Below are positions 34,052-43,599 of a DNA stretch of 64,000 bases, in pieces. The notes under the pieces are model-generated. The model made no database searches, was not told the origin of the DNA, and was given only the letters and a program-made list of their open reading frames with translations. The position numbers and the translations under genes are program-made. How positions within the stretch are numbered: the stretch's first letter is position 1; the number at the start of each line of letters is the position of its first letter. The DNA is from Aspidiotus rigidus (taxonomy: Eukaryota; Arthropoda; Insecta; Hemiptera; Diaspididae): assembly GCA_035079385.1 (NCBI GenBank), contig JAVHKY010000004.1:21255001-21319000 (forward strand), written 5' to 3'.

Positions 34052-34237
34052 CAGATATACAACCGACAAGAGATTCGTGTTAATGCATGAGACAATAATT
34101 TTATTTTTATGTGAATGCTTAACAACGCATCAAGGTCTGATGAGCAATAACCTTGGTGCATACGTAAAATATGTACATAAAAATAAAATTATCGTCCGAT
34201 AGAGCATTAACACAAATCTATTGTCGGTCGTATCTGT
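34052..34237. mobile_element. Fold-back MITE, 186 bp
   Basis: Outer arms CAGATATACAACCGACAAGA and TCTATTGTCGGTCGTATCTG are inverted. So are inner blocks GTGTTAATGC/GCATTAACAC and ATAATTTTATTTTTATGT/ACATAAAAATAAAATTAT. The loop contains a second, weaker inversion (GCATCAAGG/CCTTGGTGC). Confidence 0.8.
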
Positions 34238-34383
34238 AGGACCGATGTTGTGCAACCACTCGAATTTTGATATTTGAAAACCACAAGGCCTGTCGAATCC
34301 AATCTCTCTTCGCTAGTATATCCGTTTCTATACTTTTGTACCTACTCGATTTTTTTAAATGAATGAAATGTATTGCTTCTATG

Positions 34384-35061
34384 ACCAGAGGAATCGTGCA
34401 CGTACGATGACGAGTTCCGCGAGACGCTGATGTCCGATCACCTCAACGGTCTGCGCTTAAATCGAGAGCCACTGCAAAAAAAGAGACTGCAATGGCCGTA
34501 TACAGGGGTAATTTGGATGTTGGATTGTAGAAGTCAACCATGACGCATTCAATGCTTGATGTGTTCCACCAATTTAGTATATGTTGCAACCAAAGACTTG
34601 CAGATAAAGAGGACATTGATAAATACCGATCAGTATTAAAGTTGGAACTATTTACCACCGCTACTTGCAATAACGTGAAGTGTGCGAGAATATACGCTTG
34701 CACCCGCAAGTGTTTTGAAATCGGTCAGGCTGAAGAGATAGACAAAGTTCTTCTGTGCGATTTAGAAGACTGGGCCAGAGGCTACCTCTCACTAGGACCA
34801 AATTTAACAATGAATGGATGCAAGAACTTTGTGAAAAAATATCCGGATACAACTATTCACCATCCATTAGCGCCTGATCCGCCTGTTCCATCGCCAGAAG
34901 TTTATTTTCCTCTCGAAGATTTTTACTCACAAAGAAACTTTACAGTAGGTAAATATTTGCCGAATGGATGTACGATTTCTACATCAGAAAGTATTTTCTT
35001 CCTGAAGTATTTCTCTTTCACGTCGAAAAGCCTCCGCGTAAGAACATCACAGGGTACCTGA
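34384..35061 (+). CDS. Unassigned protein-like reading frame
   Basis: A 173-codon frame starts with ATG at 34540 and contains CARIYACTRKCFEIGQAEEI, LEDWARGYLSLGP and PSPEVYFPLEDFYSQR. Upstream (34384-34500) another frame gives SCTYDDEFRETLMSDHLNGL, so coding may begin earlier in a different phase. A related stretch, APEIYFPLEDVVRK, occurs at 53314-53355, indicating a repeated family. No domain recognised; probably an old element gene rather than a host gene. Confidence 0.3.
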
Positions 35062-36228
35062 ATTGTTAGGCTTGGAGATATGACACAAACCTGCGCGCGG
35101 TATTGGAACTTGTCAAAACCAGGACAGAGATTGGTTGTATTTACATTCGTATTTTGAATTACTTTGTCTGGAAAAACTTTATAGTGAAGTACTATCCTGA
35201 CAAAATGATGATCGCTTTCAGGGTTGCTGTACTATTTTCCATCCACGATGAAAACAAAAAGTTGGGACGCTAAATCGATGGGGGTGTATCTTCAAAAGAC
35301 CTTGTTTTAAAGAATATTCTTATTATGTACAATATCGCGTTCTGCCCTTTTCATATGTGTTCTCACCCTAGCACGTCGGCAGGCATCTCAGGCCCCATTG
35401 AAAGAAATAATTGAACTTCTAGCAGCATTTCTCATCCTTACTCTCAAGAAAATTTACCAACAATAAAAAAAAACAATTGCTGGAAAATTCCTGTTCGCCA
35501 GTTATCGTAGCTACCAATCTTCTATGTGTTGAAAAGTTCGCAATATTCCCTCACCTTGCACAATTTATTTCACACCTCCCTCCAACATTAACCATTTAAA
35601 GTATTCGTAATAATTCTGTATTCACTTTTTCTCAAATAGGGAGTAAGACGAGGCAGGGCCTAGTAGCCACCCTCTACTCCAATCTCCCTTTTTTTCCCCT
35701 ATCCCCCCTTTTTTTTTCTTTTTTTTCTCCCCCCCCCCGTTAATTCTTTAAAAAAATGTTCTTTCACGTTTTGTTATTATTATTATCCTTATTATTATTT
35801 TTAAATTTCATGATATATTTTTTTTAGCAGCTACCATCTATTTTATTTTTTCACCCTCTGTTCCTATGTTTTGTTACTATTATTTTTTGATACTTACTAT
35901 TATGTATTCTTTTCTTATGTTTTGTTATATCATTTAATGGAAAGATACTCGTTAAGCTTGCTTACAACAGCTGGTTTGAACGATGTAAGTGCCCGATAAC
36001 TGTCAACATAGTCGATTAATTTGTGAGAAGGAACTACAGTGCAGTTATGAAAAAATAACAGCACACTTTGTCGTCCATCTTGTTTTTTGAGAATAAACTA
36101 TTAACTACTTTTGTAAAACCAAGAAATGCAAACCTCAACTAGTCCTACATTGGACTCTTTGTCTTGTCTGAGTTGTCCACTTGCATTCGATTCAGTTCAG
36201 ATCTATGCTCAGTGATCAGCTGTCAACA

Positions 36229-36355
36229 ATGAGTGAAATTAATCTTCTTCACCCCCCCCCCCAGGCCAAAGATGATGAATTTAATGATGATGATGTCAAG
36301 ACTCCGGAAAACATTGTCGCTGCCGCAACTACAGCAAGGTCAAATCTTCTCCCGG
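36229..36355 (+). CDS. Possible 5' exon of a tyrosine-recombinase-like (Crypton-type) gene
   Basis: ATG at 36229, preceded by CAACA, opens a frame with an acidic stretch (AKDDEFNDDDVKTPEN) and then AATTARSNLLPG. It stops at GTAAGT (36356), a consensus splice donor. The LLP-x-K-S-like sequence just after an alanine-rich helix resembles the start of Crypton-type tyrosine recombinase proteins of arthropods. The catalytic part is absent here. Tentative. Confidence 0.3.
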
Positions 36356-36364
36356 GTAAGTCAG

Positions 36365-37470
36365 GTTTTTTTCACGCCTGATGAAATGCCGTAACTTGTA
36401 AGAGTATGTTGATGAAAATTATTAACTATGTATGCAATTTTGGAAATCTTCATGTTAAGGTCTTTTGTGAATATTTATACGTCTGTGTAGATCGTCCATC
36501 TACCTCAAGATGAACACCGAGCGATTTGTCTGATAAATTGTTTTGTAACCACGGTGACAATTCTGTTTTCACACCTGATGAAATGCCCTTACCTCGTAAA
36601 AGTATGTTAATAAAAATTAATAATCTTGGAAATCTTCATGTTAAGGTCTTTTGTGAATATTTATGTCTGTGTAGATCACCCATCTACCTCAAGATGAACA
36701 CCGAGCGATTTGTGTGATAAATTGTTTTGTAACCATACTGATAATCCTATTTTCACGCCTCATGAAATGCACGTAACTTGTAAAAGTAAGTTCATAAAAA
36801 TTAATAACTTTGTACCTATGCAATCTTGGAAATCTTCATGTTATGGTCTTTTGTGAATATTTATGTCTGTGTAGATCACCCATATACATCAAGGTCAGCA
36901 GCAAGCAATTTGTGTGATACATGGTTTTGTAACCATACTGACAATTCTGTTTTCATGCCTGATGAAATGCCCGTACCTTGTAAAAGTACATTGATGAAAA
37001 TATTTAACTTTGTATGCAATTTTGGAAATCTTCATGTTAAGGTCTTTTGTGAATATTTATGTCTGTGTAGATCACCCAACTACCTCAAGATCAGCAGCAA
37101 GCAATTTGTGTGATACATTGTTTTGTAACAATACTGACAATTCTGTTTTCACTCCTCATGAAATGCATGTAACTTGTAAAAGTATGTTGATAAAAATTAA
37201 TAACTTTGTATGCAATCTTGGAAATCGTCATGTTAAGGTCTTTTGTGAATATTTATGTCTGTGTAGATCACCCATATACATCAAGGTCAGCAGCAAGCAA
37301 TTTGTGTGATACATGGTTTTGTAACCATACTGACAATTCTGTTTTCACGCCTAATGAAATGCCCGTAACTTGTAAAAGTATATTTATAAAAATTAATAAC
37401 TTTGTATGCAATCTTGGAAATCTTCATTTTAAGGTATTTTGTGAATATTTATGTCTGTGTAGATCGCTCA
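36365..37470 (+). repeat. 196-bp tandem repeat, about six units
   Basis: The marker GGAAATCTTCATGTTAAGGT recurs near 36443, 36628, 36829, 37025, 37220 and 37416. Most spacings are 195-197 bases. Each unit carries TTTTCACGCCTGATGAAATG, a TTGTAAAAGTATGTTGATAA block and TATTTATGTCTGTGTAGATC. The last block looks like a 3' splice acceptor (pyrimidine-rich then TAG). Because 196 is not a multiple of three, successive units fall in different frames. It lies between the putative exon at 36229-36355 and the terminal frame at 37465-37735. Confidence 0.85.
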
Positions 37471-37735
37471 TCTATTTCTAATGACTTACAACCTAATAAT
37501 TCAAATCAAAGGATTGAGTCAACCTGTAGATGATCAAGCCTTGATTGAAGAATTCAGTAAACTGATTCCCATCCATTCATCTGTGAATCCAAACACCGAA
37601 AATGTGACAGCTCTTTTTAATGACAATGTCATTCAAGAATTTTCAAAACCTTTCAATCTGGAACGTATTGTCGCGCAAGTATTCAAACAAAACACATTCA
37701 ATAATTGTGCGATAACAATCAACATAACCAAATAA
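37465..37735 (+). CDS. Terminal reading frame after the 196-bp repeats
   Basis: The frame opens directly after the last GTGTAG acceptor-like site and runs to a stop at 37733-37735. It includes IKGLSQPVDDQALIEEFSKL and ends FNNCAITINITK. A Cys-containing FxNCxxxINI tail is a feature I recall from tyrosine-recombinase-like arthropod proteins. If so, it could be the 3' exon of the same gene as 36229-36355. Inference only. Confidence 0.3.
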
Positions 37736-38760
37736 GGCTGTATCAAAAATTTTAGTTTTGTTTGTACCACCACTGACCTATCAAAGCTGTTGTTGACTTA
37801 GAACATTGGCCCATAAACCTAGTCCATTGTCAGTTGACTATTTTTGTGCCAAAAGGACAATTAATGGGTGACTAGTGTCTGATCTGAAGATTTATACCTT
37901 CCACTATGTAAGTATGAAGATGGTCTATGAGAGTGAATTGATTTTGTTGGCGAACATTGCTAATAATAACTGTCATCATTAATCACGTTGTATAATTCGC
38001 GGGTCACGTAATTAAGCTCAGTATACCTACAATTTGCACAACACGTGTGCTGTCAACCTTCAACACCCTGGTAAGTAAAGTATTCCTGAGAATTATCCTG
38101 AACGTCCAATGCACGAACCTCGAAGACAAACAATCACGATAGATACAGAAAAATTTTTCTTATCAACTGATTCATAAATATTTTGTGCCCACCGGGTGAT
38201 ATCAACCTGGAATCTTAATATTCGAATACATACGTATGGAGTGTTGACCAACTTCTACATGTTAGAGGCAGATATAATCTCATAGTGTGTTTACACTCTG
38301 AAAACACATTCTACAATCATTATATGGCAACACCTAGAAGAATTTTGAAGAAACTCCTCTCAAAAATAGATCCAAAAATGCAATCAAGATGGGTTTCTAG
38401 ACAAAGTGGAGTTGGCTAACTCGGTAACGGTGTAGAATCTATACCTTCCTTCAAATCAAGCAATCTACAGGAAATAACTATTTCTCTATCGTCGAAAGAA
38501 GGTGTATACGTGCGTTGAACAAGGGCCGATTCTATATCGTTACCCAAAATTACTTTATTGGACCACCAGGTTTTTTCATGTCAAAGTTGCATCAACATTC
38601 TATAACCAGGACAATCCACTATTCCTCAGTATCGTATCTTCCGTTTGTACAGGCTTGGCCAGAGAATAGGTTCCCACATATTAAGGTCGGAAAACTTATT
38701 TCAGCGATGTTGAGCAAATTATTGCCGCTGATTCTGTATAAATAAGAACAACGATTAATT

Positions 38761-39096
38761 GCAATTTCTTCAGGAAATATATTTTCGATAGTGACCTTCT
38801 TATGCTACACATCTGCAGATCATACTTGGCTTTTTCAGATAACAGGTCACATTTTTATTCCTTAGAAAACTGAGAGCGAAGCTAACCCACCCTCTGAGCC
38901 AACAGTAGTTTTAATGGCCTAGATGAGGTCCCAAATACCTGAAAACAAGCCAGAGTTGATTTTCGATTTGAAAACTATCAACTTATGCCACGTAGAATCG
39001 ACGTACTTTGTACGACGTACTTTGTACTCATGCATCAATTCTAATAGTGGGAGTAAACGAAAATGAGAATCTACTCTATCCTCAATATGTAGAAGG
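38761..39096 (+). repeat. Duplicated unit, copy 1, left part
   Basis: The segment matches 42325-42609 closely. Shared blocks include TCTGCAGATCATACT, CTGAGAGCGAAGCTAACCC, ATGAGGTCCCAAATACCTG, AGAATCGACGTACTTTGTA and CTACTCTATCCTCAATATGT. It is cut at 39096 by the transposon nest and resumes at 41917. One frame reads RSQIPENKPELIFDLKTINL. The unit leads into PLE reverse-transcriptase sequence, so it is probably part of a PLE. Confidence 0.8.
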
Positions 39097-39692
39097 TAGG
39101 GTTTTCAACCAAAATAATTGAAAGTGAATAACGGTTTTATTGGTCCAAACAGCTTTCAAAATTAAAACGGTCAACGATTATTGGTTGCATAGAGTATTTT
39201 TCTGAAACGGTCAAACAGTCATAACGGTCATGGCTATTATTAAAAAATGATACGGTCATAACAATTCTCAACGGTCGAAATAGAAAAAAAACATTTCTTG
39301 AAAGAAAAAAAACATGTTTTCAAAGTAAAAAACATTGGAAATGTAACTCTCAATATTACTGTTATGACCGCTTTGACCGAAACATTTACCGGTCAAACGG
39401 TCATGGTGAAGGTAGTAGTTTCTTTTTAAACGATTATCAATCGATTGGTCAGGAAAACTTTTTTTCCTTTTGGTCATCGGTCATAACTAGAGACCGGAAT
39501 CTCTGGCATTTGTCAGATGATCTTGCTTGAAGGCAGGTGGCTGAAAATCAATGGAGAGCACGTTTCAAGGTATAGGGAGCCTGGGAAAAAATTTTTATTT
39601 TGCCGAAAAATGCCGAATTTGAAATAAATGCCAAAAACGATGGTAGATGCCAAATAATGCCAAAAAGGAGTCTAGTTAAATTCGCCGCGGAT

Positions 39693-40615
39693 AATTCGGC
39701 GCAGGACGAATCGGCGCCGCCATCTAGGCGCGGACTTCATTCGGCGCCGCACGAATCAGCGCTGAAGGATGCGGCGCAGAGGCTCATATCGGCGCAATAA
39801 GAATTTCATATTTTTGCTTCAATAAGGGTTGTGCCTGCTTATTGCAACACTGCAATACTTTCAACTTATTTTCACAGCTTATGAACACTCCGTGTAGTAT
39901 TGAGAGCTTACAAGTCCGAATCAACACGCAGGTGAAGATGGTTTCAGCTCTTGCTTTTGTGCCCACCGAAGAAGTGTGTACCGCATTTGTAGAACTACAG
40001 GAGTACGTAGATGATGATCTAGAAGCGCTGTTAAATTATTTTGAAGACACATACACCGGACGTCTTCGTGCAAATGGTCGTAGAGCGGCACCACGCTTCA
40101 AAATTTCTTGGTGCAATGTCTACGAAAGGACTTTAAATGGAGATCCGAGAACAAACAACAGCGCGGAAGGTGGACATTACCGTCTCCAAAGTGAATTTTC
40201 GTCCAATCATCCGACATTGTGGGCCTTCATTAATACCTTGAGACGATATCAAAAAGGGCGCGATTTGGAGTACGCCAAATGTGTCACCGGTGCTCCTCCC
40301 CCAGCGAAAAAGAAAAGAGTTGCCTCCTGCAACCAGCGACTACTATATAGCAGTTGTAGCGGAGTACGAAACGCGGACAACGATTGAATATTTGAGAGCA
40401 GTAGCTCATATAATTCATCTCTAGTTTTAGTACAATTTTTAAATTATGAATTCGAAAATAATTTCTTCTGATGTTAAAATAATATATTCGTAAATTTTAA
40501 CTTTCTTGCAACTTTTCTGTTTGCGCCGACTTTCAGAAAAAAATGTTCGAGCTATTTGCGCCGACTCATTTCGGCGCCGATGTAAGCCATCGCGCCGAAT
40601 TGTCTGCGCCGAATT
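39693..40615 (+). mobile_element. MULE nested inside the hAT element
   Basis: The left end AATTCGGCGCAGGACGAAT and the right end CGCGCCGAATTGTCTGCGCCGAATT-like terminus are inverted copies rich in GGCGCC. The interior encodes only the C-terminal half of a MULE transposase, so this is a truncated or internally deleted copy. GC-rich ends contrast with the AT-rich surroundings. The exact outer border on the left is uncertain by about 15 bases. Confidence 0.75.
39842..40387 (+). pseudogene. MULE transposase, C-terminal part
   Basis: A 181-codon frame contains ALAFVPTEEVCTAFVEL, YFEDTYTGRL, RFKISWCNVYERTLNG, TNNSAEGGHYRLQSEF and HPTLWAFINTLRRYQ. These are in the canonical order of the region after the catalytic core. 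The usual EGWHN motif reads EGGHY. The DDE catalytic part and zinc finger are missing, so it cannot act alone. It differs in sequence from the MULE at 0.7-2 kb. Confidence 0.8.
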
Positions 40616-40693
40616 GAACGGACCCCACCAAAAAGTTGCAAATCTTGGTTTTTCTTAAGAAAATTGATGAAATACAAAAAACTTGCATAAAAG

Positions 40694-41305
40694 TTGCTTC
40701 TTTGTCCTCAGTGTACTGCAAGTTTACACGTAGACCACAATAGGACACGTAAGAGAGAAGATACTAAGCCGCTGAATACAGAAATAGGAAATATTCACAC
40801 GCTTATTCTCGCAAAGAAAATAGCATTCATACACTCGCACGTAGCTTTTCTACCTGCTGCAATCACAAGGCGAAAGGAACGTGGGCTTTCGTTGCATGAT
40901 CAGATCGCATTGATTGATGACGTGCGTTGCAAATTACGTAAAATACCAGGTACGCGAAGTTCTACTTTAAATAAAAAATCAGACAGCGTTTTCTCAAAAA
41001 ATAAAGGTTTCCTCATGCTGCACGACTTGGATCAAGCGTTAACCGACGGCAGCACTATTTCAGACATATCCACGGATCCTACAGTTCTAAGCTCCTATAC
41101 ATATGCTCCCATTGTTTCGGTCGACGTGGAGAGATCTTTCTCCGAATATAAATTAATTTTGACAGAAAAGAGATATAATTTGAGACAAGATATGTATGTA
41201 TTTGTCGATTTTGTAACGACGCTCGCGTTGAGGGGGGATGTTGTGGTTTATCAACGCGCCCGTCAACCCTCCCCTCCTCTCTCTTTTAATCTGGCAGCTG
41301 TGTGA
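40694..41305 (+). pseudogene. Internally deleted hAT transposase
   Basis: A 203-codon frame begins with CPQCTASLHVDHNRTRKRE, the C-H end of a BED-like finger. It passes to SLHDQIALIDDVRCKLRKI and KNKGFLML, and ends with APIVSVDVERSFSEYKLIL and EKRYNLRQDM. The last block is the hAT C-terminal dimerisation motif. The DDE catalytic domain between them is absent, so the copy is an internal deletion derivative with an open frame. The 5' part is displaced by the MULE. Confidence 0.8.
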
Positions 41306-41916
41306 CTGCTTATCGTATGTAAGTTGGTTTATCGGCTGTGTGCCACGTTGAGTTGCGTACTTTTCTAGTTAATAAAATATCGACTGTGTGTGATGCGAAC
41401 AATTCTTTTTCTTTATTTTTCCTGAACAGAAGCAGGAACATTCATCAAAAGTTATGCTGGTACATTATTCTCCTGAACTGCGTACTTCCATATCACATAG
41501 CCTATTATTATCAAGCAGAGTTGATAAGTTAGCTGAAAGCTGAACGTCTGAAGCCAAAGGTACATAATTTTGGGAAACAAGCTGAAATTTGTTTTATTCA
41601 GGGCTTGCACAATAACAGTTATTTTTTGGTCAACTGTTATAACCGAAATGAAAATATCAATTTTGACCGATTGACCGTTAACCGTTATTTTTTCGGTTAT
41701 ACATAATTTAGAAAAATATTTACTCGTCATGCACCATAAGCGCTATTTGTAATTAACTAATTCTTTTGTTTTGTGTTTTGTTGTATATTTTTAAAATTTT
41801 ATTTTGCCGAATAATGCCAAATTTTGAATTTTTAGTGCCGAATTACATCGTTTAAAATGCCAAAATGTCCGTTCTCTAGTCATAACAGTTTTATAATTGT
41901 TATTTCGCAAACCCTA

Positions 41917-42140
41917 ATAGAAGTGCTTCACCCGCAGAAAGGCAAATCTCAAATTTTGGCTACGGAAATTGGGAGGATATAGCGAAAACAAATTACGTCA
42001 AATCGAAAAAGATCAGACTCCCTGGTCCTCATCTCACAGAGAATCTAGGCGGAAAGAAGTATTCCTCTTTCCCGCCTGAGGATTACTTCTTTTGGCACAA
42101 ATACGTTGATGACGTTCTATCTGATTCAACTGGTTCATAA
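41917..42140 (+). pseudogene. Duplicated unit, copy 1, right part, with PLE RT trace
   Basis: It continues copy 1 after the nest (GTGCTTCACCCGCAGAAAGG) and matches 42605-43040. It ends in a frame reading KYVDDVL, the catalytic YVDD box of a reverse transcriptase, as in PLEs, then a stop. The blocks CTCCCTGGTCCTCATCTCAC and CAGAGAATCTAG are common to both copies. Confidence 0.65.
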
Positions 42141-42324
42141 TTTACACCGCGATTTCTCCTTTGGCCAATCATAATACCTTGTTCCTCTCCTCCGTTTGTC
42201 AATTGCTTTCATTTCAGTCCTGAAGCTGAAAATAGTTCGTCAACAAAAGCGCTCGTCGTTTAATTTTTTCTGCGGTTTGCATTGTTTACTCACCCTTCGG
42301 AATATTCTTCCTTTCGCTAATGCA

Positions 42325-43080
42325 ATTTCTTAATTCAGGAAATTTATTTTTAATAGTGACCTTATCTGCAGATCATACTGGGCGTTTTCATATAACAGGT
42401 CACATTTTTATACCTTAGCAAACTGAGAGCGAAGCTAACCCTCCCTTTGAGCCAACAGTAGTTTTAACTGACTAAATGAGGTCCCAAATACCTGTAAACA
42501 AGTCAGAGTTGATTTTCGATCTGAAAAATATCAACATAAGCCACATAGAATCGACGTACTTTGTACTCATGCACCATGAAAATCTACTCTATCCTCAATA
42601 TGTAGAAGCGCTTCACTCGCAGAAAAGCAAAATGAGATTAAGGAACGGCAAAATATTACGAGTATTTTCCTTTTCGAAAATTACTGCTCGTCACCGTGGT
42701 CAATGAATTGAATTTTCTTCCCCTGTCGACCAAAATTTGAAAATTTTCTATTCAACAAAAATCTCGAAACTTTAGCTACAAAAATTGGAAAGATATAGCA
42801 ACAACAAATTACGTAAAATCAAAGAAGATCCGACTCCCTGGTCCTCATCTCACAGAGAATCTAGACGGGCGAAGAAGTCATCTTCTCCCGCCTGAGAATT
42901 ACTTCTATTGATCAGTTTTATTTATTTATTTTATTTATATTCCATATCATATTAAAAACGTTACGTTCCTGTGGACTTTACTATATTCTAATAATTACTT
43001 CTATTGGAACAGGTACGTCGATGACGTTCTACAAGTATGCACCTGGACTGCTCCCCCTGATCTCCTTGGTGAGTTTCTGA
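42325..43080 (+). pseudogene. Duplicated unit, copy 2 (empty-site copy), PLE-like
   Basis: This is the paralogue of 38761-39096 plus 41917-42140. It lacks the transposon nest, so GTAGAAGCGCTTCACTCGC at 42602-42620 is the ancestral junction. A 76-codon frame at 42476-42706 reads RSQIPVNKSELIFDLKNINI and ends MRLRNGKIL. Further on, NRYVDDVLQVCTWTAPPDL and EFLRYLN are the PLE reverse-transcriptase catalytic box and the following helix. The reading frame is broken by an 82-bp insertion at 42911-42992. Confidence 0.65.
42911..42992 (-). mobile_element. 82-bp retroposed insertion with 14-bp target duplication
   Basis: AATTACTTCTATTG stands at 42897-42910 and again at 42993-43006. Between them, on the minus strand, is a short sequence ending in AAATAAAATAAATAAATAAA. 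A long exact duplication with an A-rich tail is the signature of LINE-mediated retroposition. Copy 1 of the unit (42084-42110) lacks it. The body is too short to classify; it may be a 5'-truncated SINE or LINE tail. Confidence 0.85.
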
Positions 43081-43392
43081 GGTATCTCAATCCTGGTACT
43101 CTTTCATTTAAAAAAATTGCTTTGGTAATGGGGGTGTTTTCCATCAACTCTATGTAACAACTCCAATAATATTACAGCTACTCTTTCTTACTTACAATCA
43201 ACTCAATTCTGTAAACACATACAACCAGATAATTCACTTAACTTACAATCATTACAATACTTAAAACACATTTTTGTTTCGAAAAGACTTATATAATATT
43301 TTTTGTACTCAAGCCTGTAAAATAATTATCCCCGCTAAGTATAGAACTATACAAAACAAATGTGGAAAAATTGAACGTTGATGAACCACAGG

Positions 43393-43582
43393 CAGTGTGG
43401 CGACGCGTGGGCGATCGTGTTGGGTGACGTACAGCTGCCCGAAAGGTTTGCAGTTCGAGACCTCCTCAGCCATCTTACCAGCCATGCCACTCTAAATACC
43501 TACTATATATATCTCTTAATATATTCGTTGAGCTCATGACCCATTCGTGCATAGCTTGTTAAATAAAAAAAAATAAATAAAT
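43393..43582 (+). mobile_element. tRNA-derived SINE
   Basis: TGGCGACGCGTGG at 43399-43411 resembles a polymerase III A box. AGTTCGAGACC near 43452-43462 fits the B box consensus GGTTCGANNCC with one change, at normal spacing. The element ends in AAATAAAAAAAAATAAATAA (43561 onward). The tRNA of origin is not clear and no flanking duplication could be fixed. Confidence 0.65.
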
Positions 43583-43599
43583 GTTCAACTTAGCATCAG

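Larger units (their letters stand above)
39488..41878. mobile_element. Inner hAT element with perfect 8-bp target duplication
   Basis: GTCATAAC occurs at 39480-39487 and 41879-41886. The element begins TAGAGACCGG and ends CCGTTCTCTA, imperfect inverted ends. Subterminal sequence near both ends is rich in ATGCCAAA/ATGCCGAA, for example 39600-39660 and 41800-41870. It carries the transposase remnant at 40694-41305 and a MULE at 39693-40615. An 8-bp duplication and a hAT dimerisation motif inside agree with each other. Confidence 0.85.
39097..41916. mobile_element. Outer hAT-like element of the nest
   Basis: The insertion begins TAGGGTTTTC and ends GCAAACCCTA, short inverted ends. It is flanked by GTAGAAGG (39089-39096) and ATAGAAGT (41917-41924), an 8-base duplication matching at six positions. 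The paralogous unit at 42602-42609 has the uninterrupted site GTAGAAGC. The arms are rich in AACGGTCATAACGGTC-type repeats (39120-39470). Its own content is about 380 bases on the left and 30 on the right; the remainder is the inner hAT. Length of duplication and end sequence suggest hAT. Confidence 0.7.

Noticed and set aside
36365..37470. CRISPR-like array of 196-bp repeats
   Set aside because: The units are contiguous without spacers and the context is eukaryotic.
38160..38757. Possible coding region (frames with ITISLSSKEGVYVR and GRFYIVTQNYF) upstream of the duplicated unit
   Set aside because: Several frames look protein-like, but no family could be named and the pieces do not join in one frame.
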